From Oscheius tipulae (Eukaryota; Nematoda; Chromadorea; Rhabditida; Rhabditidae), in the NCBI GenBank assembly GCA_037178975.1, contig JASJZH010000006.1, positions 4,774,001-4,838,000 on the forward strand: a stretch of DNA of 64,000 nt, in the 5' to 3' direction. Position 1 is the first letter of the stretch. Each line of letters begins with the position of its first letter. Below, one piece after another: positions 24,121 to 35,410 of this stretch. The position numbers and the translations under genes were made by a program. Under the pieces are notes generated by a model. That model saw nothing but the letters and a program-made list of their open reading frames with translations, searched no databases and was not told the origin of the DNA.

Positions 24121-25543
24121 TTATAAAGCGCAGACTTTCGTAAGATTGAGCGGGTTGGACAATTTGAAAGCATTGTCAAATGAGGGGTTTCCACAGGCAG
24201 TGTCATCGTTGATACCTTTGTCTAAGATGGATAGGAGAGGTTTGTAACTATCCACGTAGTTGTAAACCACTCCAAGATGATCTTTCTTTGACAACGAATT
24301 CCCAAAAATTGCAACTGGAGACATGATCTGGCGAAGACGTTCTCCAATACTATCGGCATTCCTTTCGAAAGATTGAGGACGGTCCACTACAATCGCCTTC
24401 AATGGTTTGCACGATCCGCAAGGGACCGAAGAGAGACGGGACAGAATCTCAGGCATTTCGAAGGTAGAGCTGCTGTTGGCGATTTCCGTTTTCTGAAGGA
24501 AAGTTTGTGAGATGTAAAGAAATATGATATTACCTCTAGTTGAGCAGGTACAGCCAAAACAGAGAGAAGAGTCACAGTGTAGAACAGTCCCATGAGTCCC
24601 ATGAACGACAGAAAGTCTTGCAGCATCGTCATGTAAGAGGATCCGGGAATACTTGCTGCCAGTTGGAAGATATCGTTGTACGTCGCCACTCCATTCTGCT
24701 CCACATTGTAATTGGCCACGTAGCATTCCACCGTTTTTAGTACCTTATTGAACTCATCAGCATTGACCAGGGTATTCCAGTTCTGCAAACATCGCTTGTT
24801 AACTGTTAGCATAGGAGAATCCGGCTTGAACTTGACAAGTAAACAACAGTTCCCGAGTATGTACTCAACAGTCGAAGAAAAGCTTCTGAAAAAAGTAATG
24901 CGAAGCTTACCAATCGTTTAATGAAATCCCATTCCAACGTGTTCAAATGTTCCGGTACGATGTCGGCTGCTTCAGCCCATTCCGAATTCGTAGCACGATC
25001 CCAGGTATCAGAGTCATGAAGATACTTGGAAGCTAGCACAAGAGCGGGGAGGTACAAGTCAGCAGGGTCAGAAGATTCGAAGAAATCCTGAAAACAGTAT
25101 TTAGAAAGGTCTATCACGTATTTGGCTGTATTTTTAATAAGAGATGAACAGCTTTAAGAATTTAGAGTTTCGAGCTATACTGCTACAGAAGAAATTAGGA
25201 AGAAACGTTCTGCTTCTTCTATAGTTTAAAGAAAACAAAGATATTGCGTACCTGGTCAGTTGTTCGTAGTCGATCAAGATATATCATTGCTACGATCAGC
25301 GAGCACGGGTCTGCGTATCCTTTATGTGAGATGTTGGCGGAAATTTCGGGTCTCATGTAGTCGAAGGGACAGTGACGATCAAAGTAGTTGACAACCATGT
25401 CTAAATAGTATTAGGTACTGAAAGATACAAGCAAAAATACCTTGAAGAGGAAGGTTCAACGAGGCATTCTTCTTCATCCCATAGTTGAGTGATCGTTTGA
25501 CTCTTCTGCGTATCCTACGGAAATCAGGAAACTGAGGAGGCAT
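24121..25543 (-). CDS. CNPPD1-like cyclin/PHO80-domain protein
   Basis: Probable exons are 25441-25543, 25252-25400, 24911-25087, 24534-24782 and 24121-24492. The N-terminal part (RRIRRRVKRSLNYG) and the cyclin-box core (ADPCSLIVAMIYLDRLR, then LYLPALVLASKYLHD, then ALNTLEWDF-type helix, here EHLNTLEWDFIKRL) match the CNPPD1 family, which has a cyclin Pas1/PHO80 domain. A strongly hydrophobic stretch follows (FLSFMGLMGLFYTVTLLSVL), suggesting a membrane segment after the cyclin box, as also seen in animal CNPPD1. Function of the family is poorly known. A TTTTCAG site 8 nt before the ATG may be a trans-splice acceptor. It is the first of three same-strand genes followed by FMO and granulin. 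Identification is by pattern, not search. Confidence 0.78.
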
Positions 25544-26355
25544 CCTGGACCCTGAAAATCAGAGTTTCAGCAGAAGAAACAGTTATAAAAAAAGAGCAAG
25601 TGCAGTGCAATCGTGCTAGATCTATCTTGAGACTAACGACAATAGAAATTTCGGAAATAACATGATTTCGTTTGGATCAGAATATCAGCTGATTTCCATT
25701 TCGAATTGTAGCGGAAAAACACTAAAAACTAGTGTTTAGGAGCCGGACGAGTGTTGGCAAACGGCCAAAAACCTACCATAGTGTTAATTAGATTCGCGTT
25801 TGGAATGGCTGCGGCGCGGCTGACGCGGTTTAGCGTCCAATTCCCCCAAACAAATTTGAACGCTGTTTGTTGATCGCCTAGCGCGTGCACACTTTTTCAA
25901 CGTTTCATTCATCATGCACTTCGTTCCACGCCTTTTTTGTCCGTTTTTTTTGGGAATTATAACCCAAACATAACTTGCCAAAAAGTTTTAGATCCTTTAG
26001 AAGAGCTGTTTCCATCCAGTTGTTCCCAAAAAACACCCATACTGACTATTTCGAAAATTTGTGTTTTTATTATATTTTTCGAAAATCCTTTTATGCCCTT
26101 TAACCATTTTTGGTAATTCTTTATAACTATCAATGAATGTGAAATGTTTTTCTAAGATTTTTCCCTTAATTTGCGCTTAGATAAGATAGTACGACTGCGA
26201 TAGCACTGTTTTGACATCGATCAACACTGAATCGATTGGTAGCGTCTCAATTTATTGACCCCCTGCTCTTTTACTCCGATTTTTCACGTTTAATCAACTC
26301 TTCTTCTTAGTTCTTTTTTGACAATTTGAAAAATTAATAACTGTTTGGTTGCAGA
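25544..26355. other. Divergent intergenic/promoter region
   Basis: About 810 bp of AT-rich sequence between the divergent CNPPD1-like (-) and RGG-box (+) genes. No coding signal is seen. It ends in TTTGGTTGCAG, two bases before the next ATG, a likely trans-splice acceptor. Confidence 0.55.
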
Positions 26356-27816
26356 ATGTCTGAGGTGGATACTCCACATTCGACGGAAGAAGACAAGGGA
26401 GCCAAGGTCGACATCCCCGCTGCTGAAGAGGCTGCAGGTAAGGTTTTTCTTCGATTCATCTTGATGTACCACTGGTAGGTGCCGAAGCAAAAGCTGATGC
26501 TACTGAGAATGGTCATGCCGAAACCGCGCCGGCTCCAGTGCCTGCTGTGGAGGCCAAAGAGGTAAACTCTAACGACGATTCAGAAGAAACTCAGGTAGAT
26601 TCTTACAAGTTTTAGTATGACAGTTGGTTTTAGGAAGAAGATGCACCGCCATCAAACCTGCCTGAACCTGCCGCGCCGGTAGAGGAGAAGGCTGCGGAAC
26701 CTGCTGAGGAAAAGGAAGCCGAGCCTGAGCCGTCTCCTTCTGAGGAGACCAAGGAAATACCTGATGAGAAAGATGAGGAAGCTCCTGCGGATGAGGACAG
26801 GAAGGATGACTGGGAAGTCGTTGACGATGCGGAAGTGGCCGAGGTTGGTGAACAGAAGGGTTTTGCTTTACGCTTCCTATTGTAGGCCAAGACTGCTGCT
26901 GCCGCCGATGTGAAAAAGCAAGAAGAATCCGCCGACGACAAAGCTGACGCAGAAAAAGAAGAAGACACCGAGGAAAAAACGGAAACAGTAGCTGAGGAGG
27001 CCGCCGAGACTGGAGAAGATGCCGAGATGGAGCACGAAGCCGCACCTACCCAAGTTTCTGTTAGAGGTGGAAGAGGACGTGGACGTGGGCGTGGTGAGTA
27101 TCTTATTTAAAATTATGTCAAAGTCAAATTTAGGACGTGGTCGTGGACGCGGTGCTGCTGCCGTCACAGGTGCATCAGCTACCCCTCGAACTCCCCGAAC
27201 GCCACGTGCTGCCAAAGCTTCTGTTGAGGTATGATAAATCTATAATACTTATCACGACAAAAACTAATTTCAGCCCGCCGAGTCTATTGCTTCTACAAGG
27301 CCGCGACGCTCTACAAGTATGAAGATCGATTACGCCAATCCCGACACATCGACAGTCTTGGCCGAGATTGATGATGAAGTTCCTGGCAAACTATTCAAGG
27401 GAATTCGCGGAGGCCGTGGTCGAGGTGGTGGACGTGGCCGAGGAAGAGGAAGGCGCGGCTCTGATTCCGATGATTCTGAACACCCTCCCAGTGACGACGA
27501 TGATCTCGTAAGTTGTCCTCTCTATTTTCCAAATCTTCATTAAATGTTTCATCATTTTCCTTTATAGGACTTCGGAGCAAAGAAACCGAGAGGAGGAGCC
27601 CGAGCTACCCGCGCCAGTGCTGGAAGGCGAGGACGACCGGGAAAAAGAGCTGCTGCCAAACATTCCGATGATGACGACGGAGAGGATGAAATGGTGATGG
27701 ACGACGGTCCTTCTGATGAAGAACACGAACAGGAAGCCGGTAGCGGTGAAGACGAGGTTGAGACCAAGGAGCGTGGAGTCGCCGTGCCGCCAAAGAAACG
27801 TGTCCGTGGAAACTAA
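26356..27816 (+). CDS. Acidic protein with RGG boxes and a C-terminal basic/acidic tail
   Basis: Probable exons are 26356-26437, 26479-26561 (or to 26594), 26634-26843, 26886-27093, 27134-27228, 27274-27507 and 27568-27816. The first half is extremely Glu/Ala/Pro-rich with a DDWEVVDD motif. Two RGG clusters follow (RGGRGRGRGRG and RGGRGRGGGRGRGRGRRG), separated by a TPRTPRTPRAAK stretch. The C-terminus holds an AT-hook-like GRRGRPGKR and ends PPKKRVRGN, a probable nuclear localisation signal. Such composition suggests a nuclear or nucleolar protein binding RNA or chromatin, but no named family is recognised. The second exon has two in-frame donors, 33 nt apart, so an alternative form with 11 extra residues is possible. 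The polyadenylation signal AATAAA is at 28049-28054. Confidence 0.8.
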
Positions 27817-28302
27817 ATTTCTGTATTTAAAGGACTCCTCTCCCTCTATACAAGGGTATTATATTTAGCCAAGGTTAGCTGAGTGTCATGTTTGCACATT
27901 TTTTGGTTTACTGTATCACGGTCTCTAAGCATACCTCCCTTGTAAGCCTTGTTGCGGCCTATTTTGCTAACTTTGGTTAATTATTAATTATTGTTGTTAT
28001 ACAATTTCCGATACTCAACTGTATACGATGGTATACACTTGTTTTTATAATAAACCTTTGGTGATACTCTACCTGATTTGTCTGTTGTGCAATTAGAACC
28101 ATCTAGGCGGCTTACGGTATCTGATACATTTCGAAAACTATTCCTGGTGCTGAATCAGACGAATCCTCTTTTTCTAGACACAACTATCACACTGGGCAGG
28201 CTGACGGCTGTAGTTTATCCAGATTGCGTGAAGCCGCGGTGCCACCTATCGATCGGCGTTATATCTAATTCTCACGCGAACTCTTCGTCCGAAGCAAGAA
28301 AA
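27817..28302. other. 3' UTR of the RGG gene and leader of the PLD-like gene
   Basis: The first 240 bp form a typical 3' UTR ending with AATAAA. From 28078 an open frame runs without stop into the PLD-like gene but lacks an ATG until 28303. Most of it is probably 5' flank. Confidence 0.45.
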
Positions 28303-28479
28303 ATGATTCCCATTGGAGAGGTAGGACTTAATGATCATTTTTCTCACGCAAAAGACACCTCGAATCACATAACTGAGCATAGAAGAGTTCAGTTGCTCGA
28401 GCTTTGCCAATCCGCACATCATACACTTTATGCTTTCAAAAGTTTATGTCTATTCCAGACACACGATGGCAGAGCCGAT

Positions 28480-30259
28480 ATGACCAACTTTGAAATGGAT
28501 CTCTTTGATACAAAGATGACTTACATCAAGCCAGAAGAGAAAGATGATAAGTGTTGTAGGTAGGAACGCTTCAAAATGCTTTTTGTATCTAATGTATCCA
28601 GTTCTCGGAAGAATCGAAATCGGATTATCAAGCCGTCCTGCGTTCCTATTACTCTTATTTCCCTGCTCATCATTGCTCTTGTTTTCTTACCTCTTCTGAA
28701 TGACGTCGACCTCATCACGTCGCGAAAGCTACCACTCAAAGCAGAAGGACCCTGCGGGTATACTTTTTTTTTCAAAATGTTTCAATGGCTTATAACGTTG
28801 CAGACTCGATATTGCCGAGTCAATCCCTACCGGGCTTGTTTTCAATGGATCTGTGACTCATAGAAAGACTCAAGAAGAATGGCTAGTAAGCAGATTTGCA
28901 CTATCTCCAAATTTTAAAATGCTTTAGGACCTCATAGATAGCGCTGAGAAGACAATTGAAATTGCTGCTTTCTACTGGAATTTGAATGAAACGTTTCCTA
29001 CCTCAAAACCAGGAAAAGATGTTTTCACTGCTTTACAGAACGCAGGAAAGCGAGGCGTGAAGGTACGTTTGGATTAGCGTTCAACAATTTAAATGTTGTT
29101 CAGATCCTTATTGCTCAGGACATCTCTAAGGGAATCTCCGACAACTCAGACTCTGCTTTTCTGGCCAAGGAAGGGCTTGCTCAAGTGAAAACTCTCAATT
29201 TCACCGCACTAGTCGGTGGAGGAGTACTGCATACCAAGTTTATCATCGTGGATCTGAAGAATCTTTACGTTGGTTCTGCTAATATGGATTGGAAAGCTTT
29301 GACCGAGGTGAATAATACTTCGACATTTCATTTTGCAGTTATAGGTAAAAGAAATGGGTGTTGTTGTTCGCAACTGTCCGGCTGTTGCTGCAGACATCTT
29401 TCGCATTTTTTCTGTTTACTGGCTACTTGGAGATGAGGGAGCGAAAGTTCCGGATACCTGGCCGATTGCTTACAGGACTCAGTTCAATGCCAAGACTCCC
29501 ATGGACGTGATCCTCAATGGTGCTAAATCCAAGCTGTTCATCTCGGTATTCACATTCTTTCGCAGCTTCGAATCAAACTTCTTTCAGAGCTCTCCACCGC
29601 TGTTCAATCCCAAAAACAGAGAAAACGACCTAGATGCGATTGTCGGCATCATTGCAAAAGCAAATGCGTCTGTTTGTGTAGCTGTGATGGATTACATGCC
29701 TGCAACATTGTATGGCCGAAACAACAGGTAGTTGAATGTTACACAAAAAACCTTTTTATTCAGCTATTGGCCTGATTTGGATGTTGCTCTCCGCAAGGCA
29801 GCTTATCGAGGTGTCAAAGTTCGCCTTCTGATTAGTCACTGGGATCACTCTCGCACAGAAATGCAGCATTATTTGAAGAGTCTCGTTGATATAACTCCTG
29901 CCATGGAGAACAACGGATCCATTTCCGTAGTAAGCAGCTTTAACTTTAGATATACAACTCAAACTACAGAAATGGTTCACTGTCCCATCTTCTGCAGAAC
30001 AGAAGAAAGTTCCTTTCACACGTGTAAACCACAACAAGTACATGGTAACTGATCAGATTGGATACATTGGTAAGAGTCACATGCATTTGATACTATATAT
30101 ACAACTTTAGGTACTTCAAACTGGGCGGGAGACTACTTCACTAACACGGCTGGAGTCGGATTCGTGGTTCAATCTAACGACCAGAACAGTTTGAAGGGCC
30201 AACTGCAGGAAGTTTTTGATCGTGATTGGTACAGCAAATACGCTACTTCCGTGGTATAA
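28480..30259 (+). CDS. PLD3/PLD4-like type II membrane phospholipase D-family protein
   Basis: The product has a cytoplasmic N-terminus of about 40 residues, one membrane segment ([18 protein letters not shown]) and a lumenal catalytic part with two HKD motifs. These are [20 protein letters not shown] around 29230-29290 and [19 protein letters not shown] spanning the splice near 30070-30115. Both carry the His-x-Lys and the downstream Asp. This is the arrangement of PLD3/PLD4, lysosomal 5' exonucleases or lipid-modifying enzymes rather than classical PLD. About ten exons join in frame, with introns mostly 38-50 nt. The start chosen is the ATG at 28480, just after a TATTCCAG acceptor. An alternative 18-nt first exon (28303-28320, MIPIGE) would splice in phase to that acceptor and add residues. 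The stop codon ends at 30259. Confidence 0.88.
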
Positions 30260-32051
30260 CCAACAATTCATTCCAAGGTTCTGTATGAGCTTTCCATAAT
30301 AACTGTTCGGGTAGTTTATCGACATGCTATCCCATTCGGGTATTGTTATAAATCCAAACAGAAGATAAACTATTGTATGCTATGAACAGAATACTGTTTC
30401 TGCAGTTCACTGAGAACCCTATCACCTTGAAAGCAGCGATATCTCCCCAAGGTAAACCCTGTTCTTTTTACGACATTCCAAGATGGCCAAACAGTCATAA
30501 TTGCTCGCATTCTTATCATTTATGGAAGCATTTTTTCTAGATACCGGAATTTGACTGATCAGCAGGAGCCACGTAGTCACAGATGGCAGAAATACCGGAA
30601 CAGAGCTACTGTGAACAAAAACTGCCACGAAGAAGCTGGAACGTTTGTTAATGATAAGTGAGCAAACGTTCAAGAGATCTCTGCTGCAAAGGGAAAGCCG
30701 AGCAACTGATATGTTTAGCTTACTTAGAGAAGAAAGCTTTGTATGCTACACCAAAGAAACTCGTAAAAGTCTTTGCTCCCGAGTCCTAAGCATGTAGTCG
30801 ACCTTGCCCGAAAGAAGCTTACTATTAATGGTTATAAATTTGCTTCTGGTAAAAATAACTTTTTAACGTGGTCCGAGTTTATTGCGAAAAGACAAAGATA
30901 CTACTTCAGTGACTGCTTCTCAACAAGGTATGATGGAATGTATCTTTGTCTTCCGAAAAGAAAGGGAGATATCGTGTTTCTTCTAATATGAGCACCTCCT
31001 TACGTAAGAAGTACGCAATTACGTGTTCGGATTTTTTGGGTTCAAGACGACTTTTTCTGAATTGACCACGAAAAAAGCGAATATGTAATTGCATATGTCT
31101 TATGTAAGGGGGTGCTTTTATTAGAACTTTTACGGTAACCTGGAAGGAGAGACACAGCTCGGTAGAATTTCAAACACGTATTTGAAAGCGAAATTGTGTA
31201 ATGCACTGGAGTAGTCAGATGTTTTAAGACTAAACAGCCACAGTCCAAGAAGCCGATGCCTTTAGAACCGTCAAAAAATCCAACTGAACCTCTTTCGGCT
31301 ATCCAATTCATCTTTTCTGTCCTGCAATAGATCAACACCGATTTTTTTCTATAAAGTAGCTGTTAGATAAACAGGCGTGCTTTTCCCTGAATGCTCTAGA
31401 GCTATCGGTGGCACCCTACACCACAGGCTCTTGTAATCTTGAGCGTCATTAACACTTATCAAAAGCAATCAGCTGCCGTAAATGTAACTGGCACGTGGGT
31501 AACTCTGATCTTCGTTTGCCACGCCGATTGCAACGGTAAACACGTGGCTTTGGGGGAAGCTGAAACAGTTAAGTGGCATAGTGCAAATGTAGCAATTCTG
31601 CAGCGTCAGAAAATTTGTAAATACTTATTTCAGCAATACAAGGAACGAATATTCACAAAGATAAACTATGGTGTATTTATTTTTGGAGTAAGATATTTAG
31701 TAAGGGATTTACAGAAAGTAGTATGGAATATGACAAAAGGACATCTTATCCTGCGACCAAAACTCCAAACGTCTGTGTTGTCATGTTTGATGAACTGGCA
31801 GCAGTTTTCAACCTTCAAACAATCACTACTATAAAACTCTAAGTATTTTGACTACTTATTTTTATTTTTCACAACTTTACCATATACTATCATCACGTAC
31901 CGCAAAGTCTGATGCAACTGATTATTGAAAGCCTGTTATCGTACCACACAATGATTGAACTCGGTAGCCTTTTTACAGCATAGCGTTAAATGGGGCGGAG
32001 TTACATCAGCCCAGCTGTAGATCAGAGATATCAATTGATCATAAAATTGCG
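30260..32051. other. Intergenic region without recognisable gene
   Basis: About 1.8 kb. The longest plus-strand frame (31439-31834) begins at TTG, has no ATG near its start and no family signature, and I do not call it. No repeats or RNA genes stand out. Confidence 0.5.
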
Positions 32052-32060
32052 TATTTAAAG
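32052..32060 (+). promoter_or_regulatory. TATA-like element before the His/Ser-rich gene
   Basis: TATTTAAAG lies 34 bp upstream of the predicted ATG at 32094. The spacing would give a very short leader. The motif is degenerate, so this is tentative. Confidence 0.4.
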
Positions 32061-32093
32061 GTTCCTGGTAGCAGCATTGTACCCTTCCCTGTG

Positions 32094-33961
32094 ATGGCTC
32101 CCGACTCTACTCTCTCGCTCAAGCAGCTGAGTAAGTCCTTTCTATGTTTTCATTTATTATTTGAAATTTAGAAAAAGTTTTCGACCGTCATGCTTCTGAT
32201 GGTGGACTAAATGTTGAGCAGGTTCATTCGGCACTCTCTGAGGTCCACGAAAAGCAGAGAAAACATGTTCTGAAGGAGGAGTTCAAGAAGAGGACCAGTA
32301 CTGGATCCCTCGATTTTTCTGGTTGGTTTTGTAACTTCCTACTTATAACTGATAAATTTAGGCTTCCTTAACTTTGTGAAAAGTGGAAAGCACCACCATC
32401 ACGGAAAGCACCGTGGAGTACACCATCATGAACAACATCATGGACACCACGGCAAGCACCACTCTGTTCACCATCATCACGACGAAAAGAAGATTGCCAG
32501 TTCGTCAAGCAGCAGCAGCTCATCTTCCGAGAGTGAGCAGGAGCACAGGCAGAGTCATGCTGACGCCAAGAAGTCTGGATCGTCTTCTAGCAGCTCGTCC
32601 TCATCTTCGTCTTCATCTGAGGCTGAACATGGAGATCACCATGGTCACCATGAGCACTCGCACGAGCACAAACATGGTCACCACGAGCACCACAAGTACT
32701 CCAAACACTCCAAGCACGGCAAACGTCATCATGTGGAGAAGGAAAAATCCAGCAGCTCTTCTTCATCTTCTTCGTCCTCCGAGTCGGAGCACGAGCACGG
32801 CCACCACCATCACGCTGTGAAGGAGCATCATCACAAGCACGCTAACCATGGACATCATGGGCACAAGGACTCCAAGCACGGAAAGCACCACCACGTAGAG
32901 CATCATCACCACCACGATGAGACTAAGAAGTCTGAACCTTCTTCGAACAGCAGCTCTTCTTCTTCCTCCGAGTCCGAGGCTGAGCATAATCACCACCATC
33001 ATCACGAGGTGAAAAAGAATCATGGACACCATCACGAGCGCAAGGATCATCATCACAGCCATAAACATCACAAGAAGCATGACAAGCACCACCATGTCAA
33101 GCACCATCACGAGACCAAGAAGGACAGCAGCAGCTCTTCCTCGTCTTCTTCAGACTCTGAAGCCGAGCACGGACATCACCACCATGAGGTAAAGGAGCAT
33201 CACGGACACCATGAGCACCATCATGGCCATAAACATCATAAGAAGCATGACAAGCACCACCATGTCAAGCACCATCACGAGACCAAGAAGGACAGCAGCA
33301 GCAGCTCTTCCTCGTCTTCTTCAGACTCTGAAGCCGAGCACGGACATCACCACCATGAGGTAAAGGAGCATCACGGACACCATGAGCACCATCATGGCCA
33401 TAAACATCACAAGAAGCATGACAAGCACCACCAGGCTGAGCACCACCATCACCACGAAGAAGCCAAGAAGAGCGGATCGTCCTCTAGCTCTTCTTCGGAG
33501 TCCGGAGCTGAACACGGACATCACCATCATCATGAGGTAAAACACCACGGTCACGATCACCATGTGAAGCACCACAAGGGCCATCATCATGACCATCACG
33601 ACCACCACCACAAAAAGCACAATAAGCACGGCAAGCACGAACACGTCGAGGTAAATGAAGTCCTCACTTTAGTACCTTGTCCATTTTCAGCACCACCACT
33701 ACCATGAGAGCAAGAAGTCTGGCTCTTCTTCAAGCAGCTCCTCTTCTTCTGCCTCCGAGGCAGAAAACCACCACCATCATCATGGACACCATGAGGTGAA
33801 GCATCACGACCACAAACATGGTCATCACGCTCACAAGAAGCACGCTGAAGAACACCACCACGAAGGGCACCACCACAAACACCACAACAAGAAGCACGCT
33901 AAGGTAAAAAAATTTCAGTGTCAGATGAAAATTGGTTGATTTTCAGCACCACCACCACTGA
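32094..33961 (+). CDS. EF-hand-like N-terminus fused to a His/Ser-rich repeat tail
   Basis: Exons 32094-32130, 32172-32321, 32362-33650, 33691-33903 and 33947-33961 give 567 codons plus stop. Residues 1-70 form a compact helical domain resembling a degenerate EF-hand pair (KVFDRHASDGGLNVEQV, then STGSLDFSGFLNFV), with calcium ligands partly lost. The rest, about 490 residues, alternates His/Lys/Glu blocks (HHHHGKHRG, GHHEHHHGHKHHKKHDKHHH) with Ser runs followed by an acidic patch (SSSSSSSSDSEAEHG), roughly eight times. Clustered histidines are expected to bind zinc, copper or nickel, and the Ser-acidic blocks look like casein-kinase-2 sites. There is no signal peptide, so it is likely intracellular. 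No known worm family is recognised. The repeat is internally duplicated (see repeat entry). The last exon encodes just four His and the stop. Confidence 0.85.
33079..33450 (+). repeat. Recent tandem duplication inside the His/Ser-rich gene
   Basis: A unit of about 168 bp beginning near 33111 is repeated almost unchanged from about 33279, where one extra AGC codon makes it 171 bp. Each unit codes for a Ser run, an acidic patch and a His/Lys block. Near identity at silent sites points to a recent in-frame duplication or ongoing gene conversion. A third, more diverged unit follows. Confidence 0.85.
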
Positions 33962-34199
33962 GTCTCCGGTGGACTCTAGGGACATATCACAAATCAACTT
34001 CTGTTTCAAACTTTGTAGATATTGTGAATATTTGCTTGCTTGTAAGTTTTGTTATAAAGTTTTTGTCTAAGTTTTCGAGGCTAATCTGAATCGAATATCG
34101 CTGCTAACTGGCTGCATCATACTATGAGATTATGCCTTACGCCTTCTTACTGCAGAAATGGGACGACAAGTTTTGTTTCTCTTGAGTAGACCGTGTACG

Positions 34200-34375
34200 A
34201 CATAGACACAAAGAAACAAATGGACAGAAAGACAGAAACAGTGAGAGGGACAAAGAGACAGACAGACAGAGATGCAGGAAGACACAAAGACAGACAGAGG
34301 CACAAAGGCACAGACTAATCGACAGAGAAGCAATGACGGAGTAAGGAAGAAAGAGAGAGAGGAGAGAAAGATAGC
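34200..34375. repeat. Purine-rich imperfect GACA/GAGA tract
   Basis: About 175 bp almost free of T on the plus strand, built of imperfect GACA, GAGA and CACAGA units. It could form triplex or slippage-prone DNA. It causes the false minus-strand open frame at 34130-34411. Confidence 0.75.
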
Positions 34376-35270
34376 CTTGAATTGCTTTTGAACTTTCAAC
34401 TGTTCAACCATCCGCTGTTTCCTTAACTGGAGAACAATACAGCAAGTAGTACCGTCGCCAGACGGCGAAGCAGGCTATTCGACGTGAAACCGTGATTGGG
34501 TTGTTTTGCTATCTTTGAAACATAATCAAAGGAAATAACAGTTTCATTCAAACTCGAATCTTGCGTGTGAGTGAGTGGCATCCCCTCAACAGCAATGGTG
34601 GCCTTGGTCGTTTTTCTAAACAAAAGATACGGAACATTTAAAATGAGAGGAAAGAAGAGAAGAGGGGGTTTAGATTGTTGAATGGCGAAAGAAACTTTGG
34701 CGCGATTGTTAGAGAAATCGACGAGCATCGAGACAAATATTCACATAATTAAAAAGCCTCGAATCCTCCGCACAGTGACACTTTATAGGAAAGTGGCCAA
34801 AGCCAAATGCTGGAGCTAAACTGTCTGTGCACAGTATAGATGACAGGAGTTCTATTGGAGGCATTGAGGCAGCAGGAGCGCGCGTCCTGGTGATCCATTG
34901 TCATGACCTAGTGGTACTTCAGACCGGGTTCGAAGTTTGTCACGGTTGCCGAAGATGAGGAGAAGGGAGTGGAGATGGTGTGATGATGGACGGTCGGGTA
35001 GTTGGTTTATGTATGGTCTGATAGGGGGCGGACTAATCAGAAAATACTAACACGCTATTCTGTATTCCGTCTGCTATAAAGAGTGACGCGAAAAAGCACC
35101 AAATTCAACAAATATCACCATTGTTTGCGTCAGGGAAGCGGAAGATGGAGGTGTGACTGAGATAGAGGAGAACAAGCTTCTGATATCTTTTCCTTTTGGT
35201 AAATAAGCAAGTTTCCACAATCTCTATTAGTCTTTATTTCACAACAAGAAATACCACCGATCATCAAAGA

Positions 35271-35295
35271 TATATATATATATATATATATATAT
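35271..35295. repeat. TA dinucleotide microsatellite
   Basis: Twelve uninterrupted TA units lie in the intergenic stretch downstream of the PP5 stop. Confidence 0.9.
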
Positions 35296-35410
35296 GGTAA
35301 AAGTGATACAAAATTCAAAAATCAGCTCATTCTCCAACAAATGACAACAACAATCTAACAAAATTGGCTAGAAAATCTGTATGATGAACAAACTCAACAA
35401 CGTTGTAGTA

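Larger units (their letters stand above)
33962..35410. other. Intergenic region with simple repeats
   Basis: Contains the 3' UTR of the His/Ser-rich gene, a purine-rich GACA/GAGA stretch (about 34200-34375) and a TA dinucleotide run (35271-35295). Minus-strand frames here are antisense to low-complexity sequence and not called. Confidence 0.55.

Noticed and set aside
31439-31834. 131-codon plus-strand frame
   Set aside because: It opens at TTG, has no ATG near the start, no splice-site support and no recognisable domain.
32763-33644. Hydrophobic Met/Val-rich minus-strand frames
   Set aside because: They are antisense to the His/Ser repeats (CAC/CAT codons read backwards as GTG/ATG).
34130-34411. 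93-codon minus-strand frame
   Set aside because: It is the reverse complement of the purine-rich GACA/GAGA tract.
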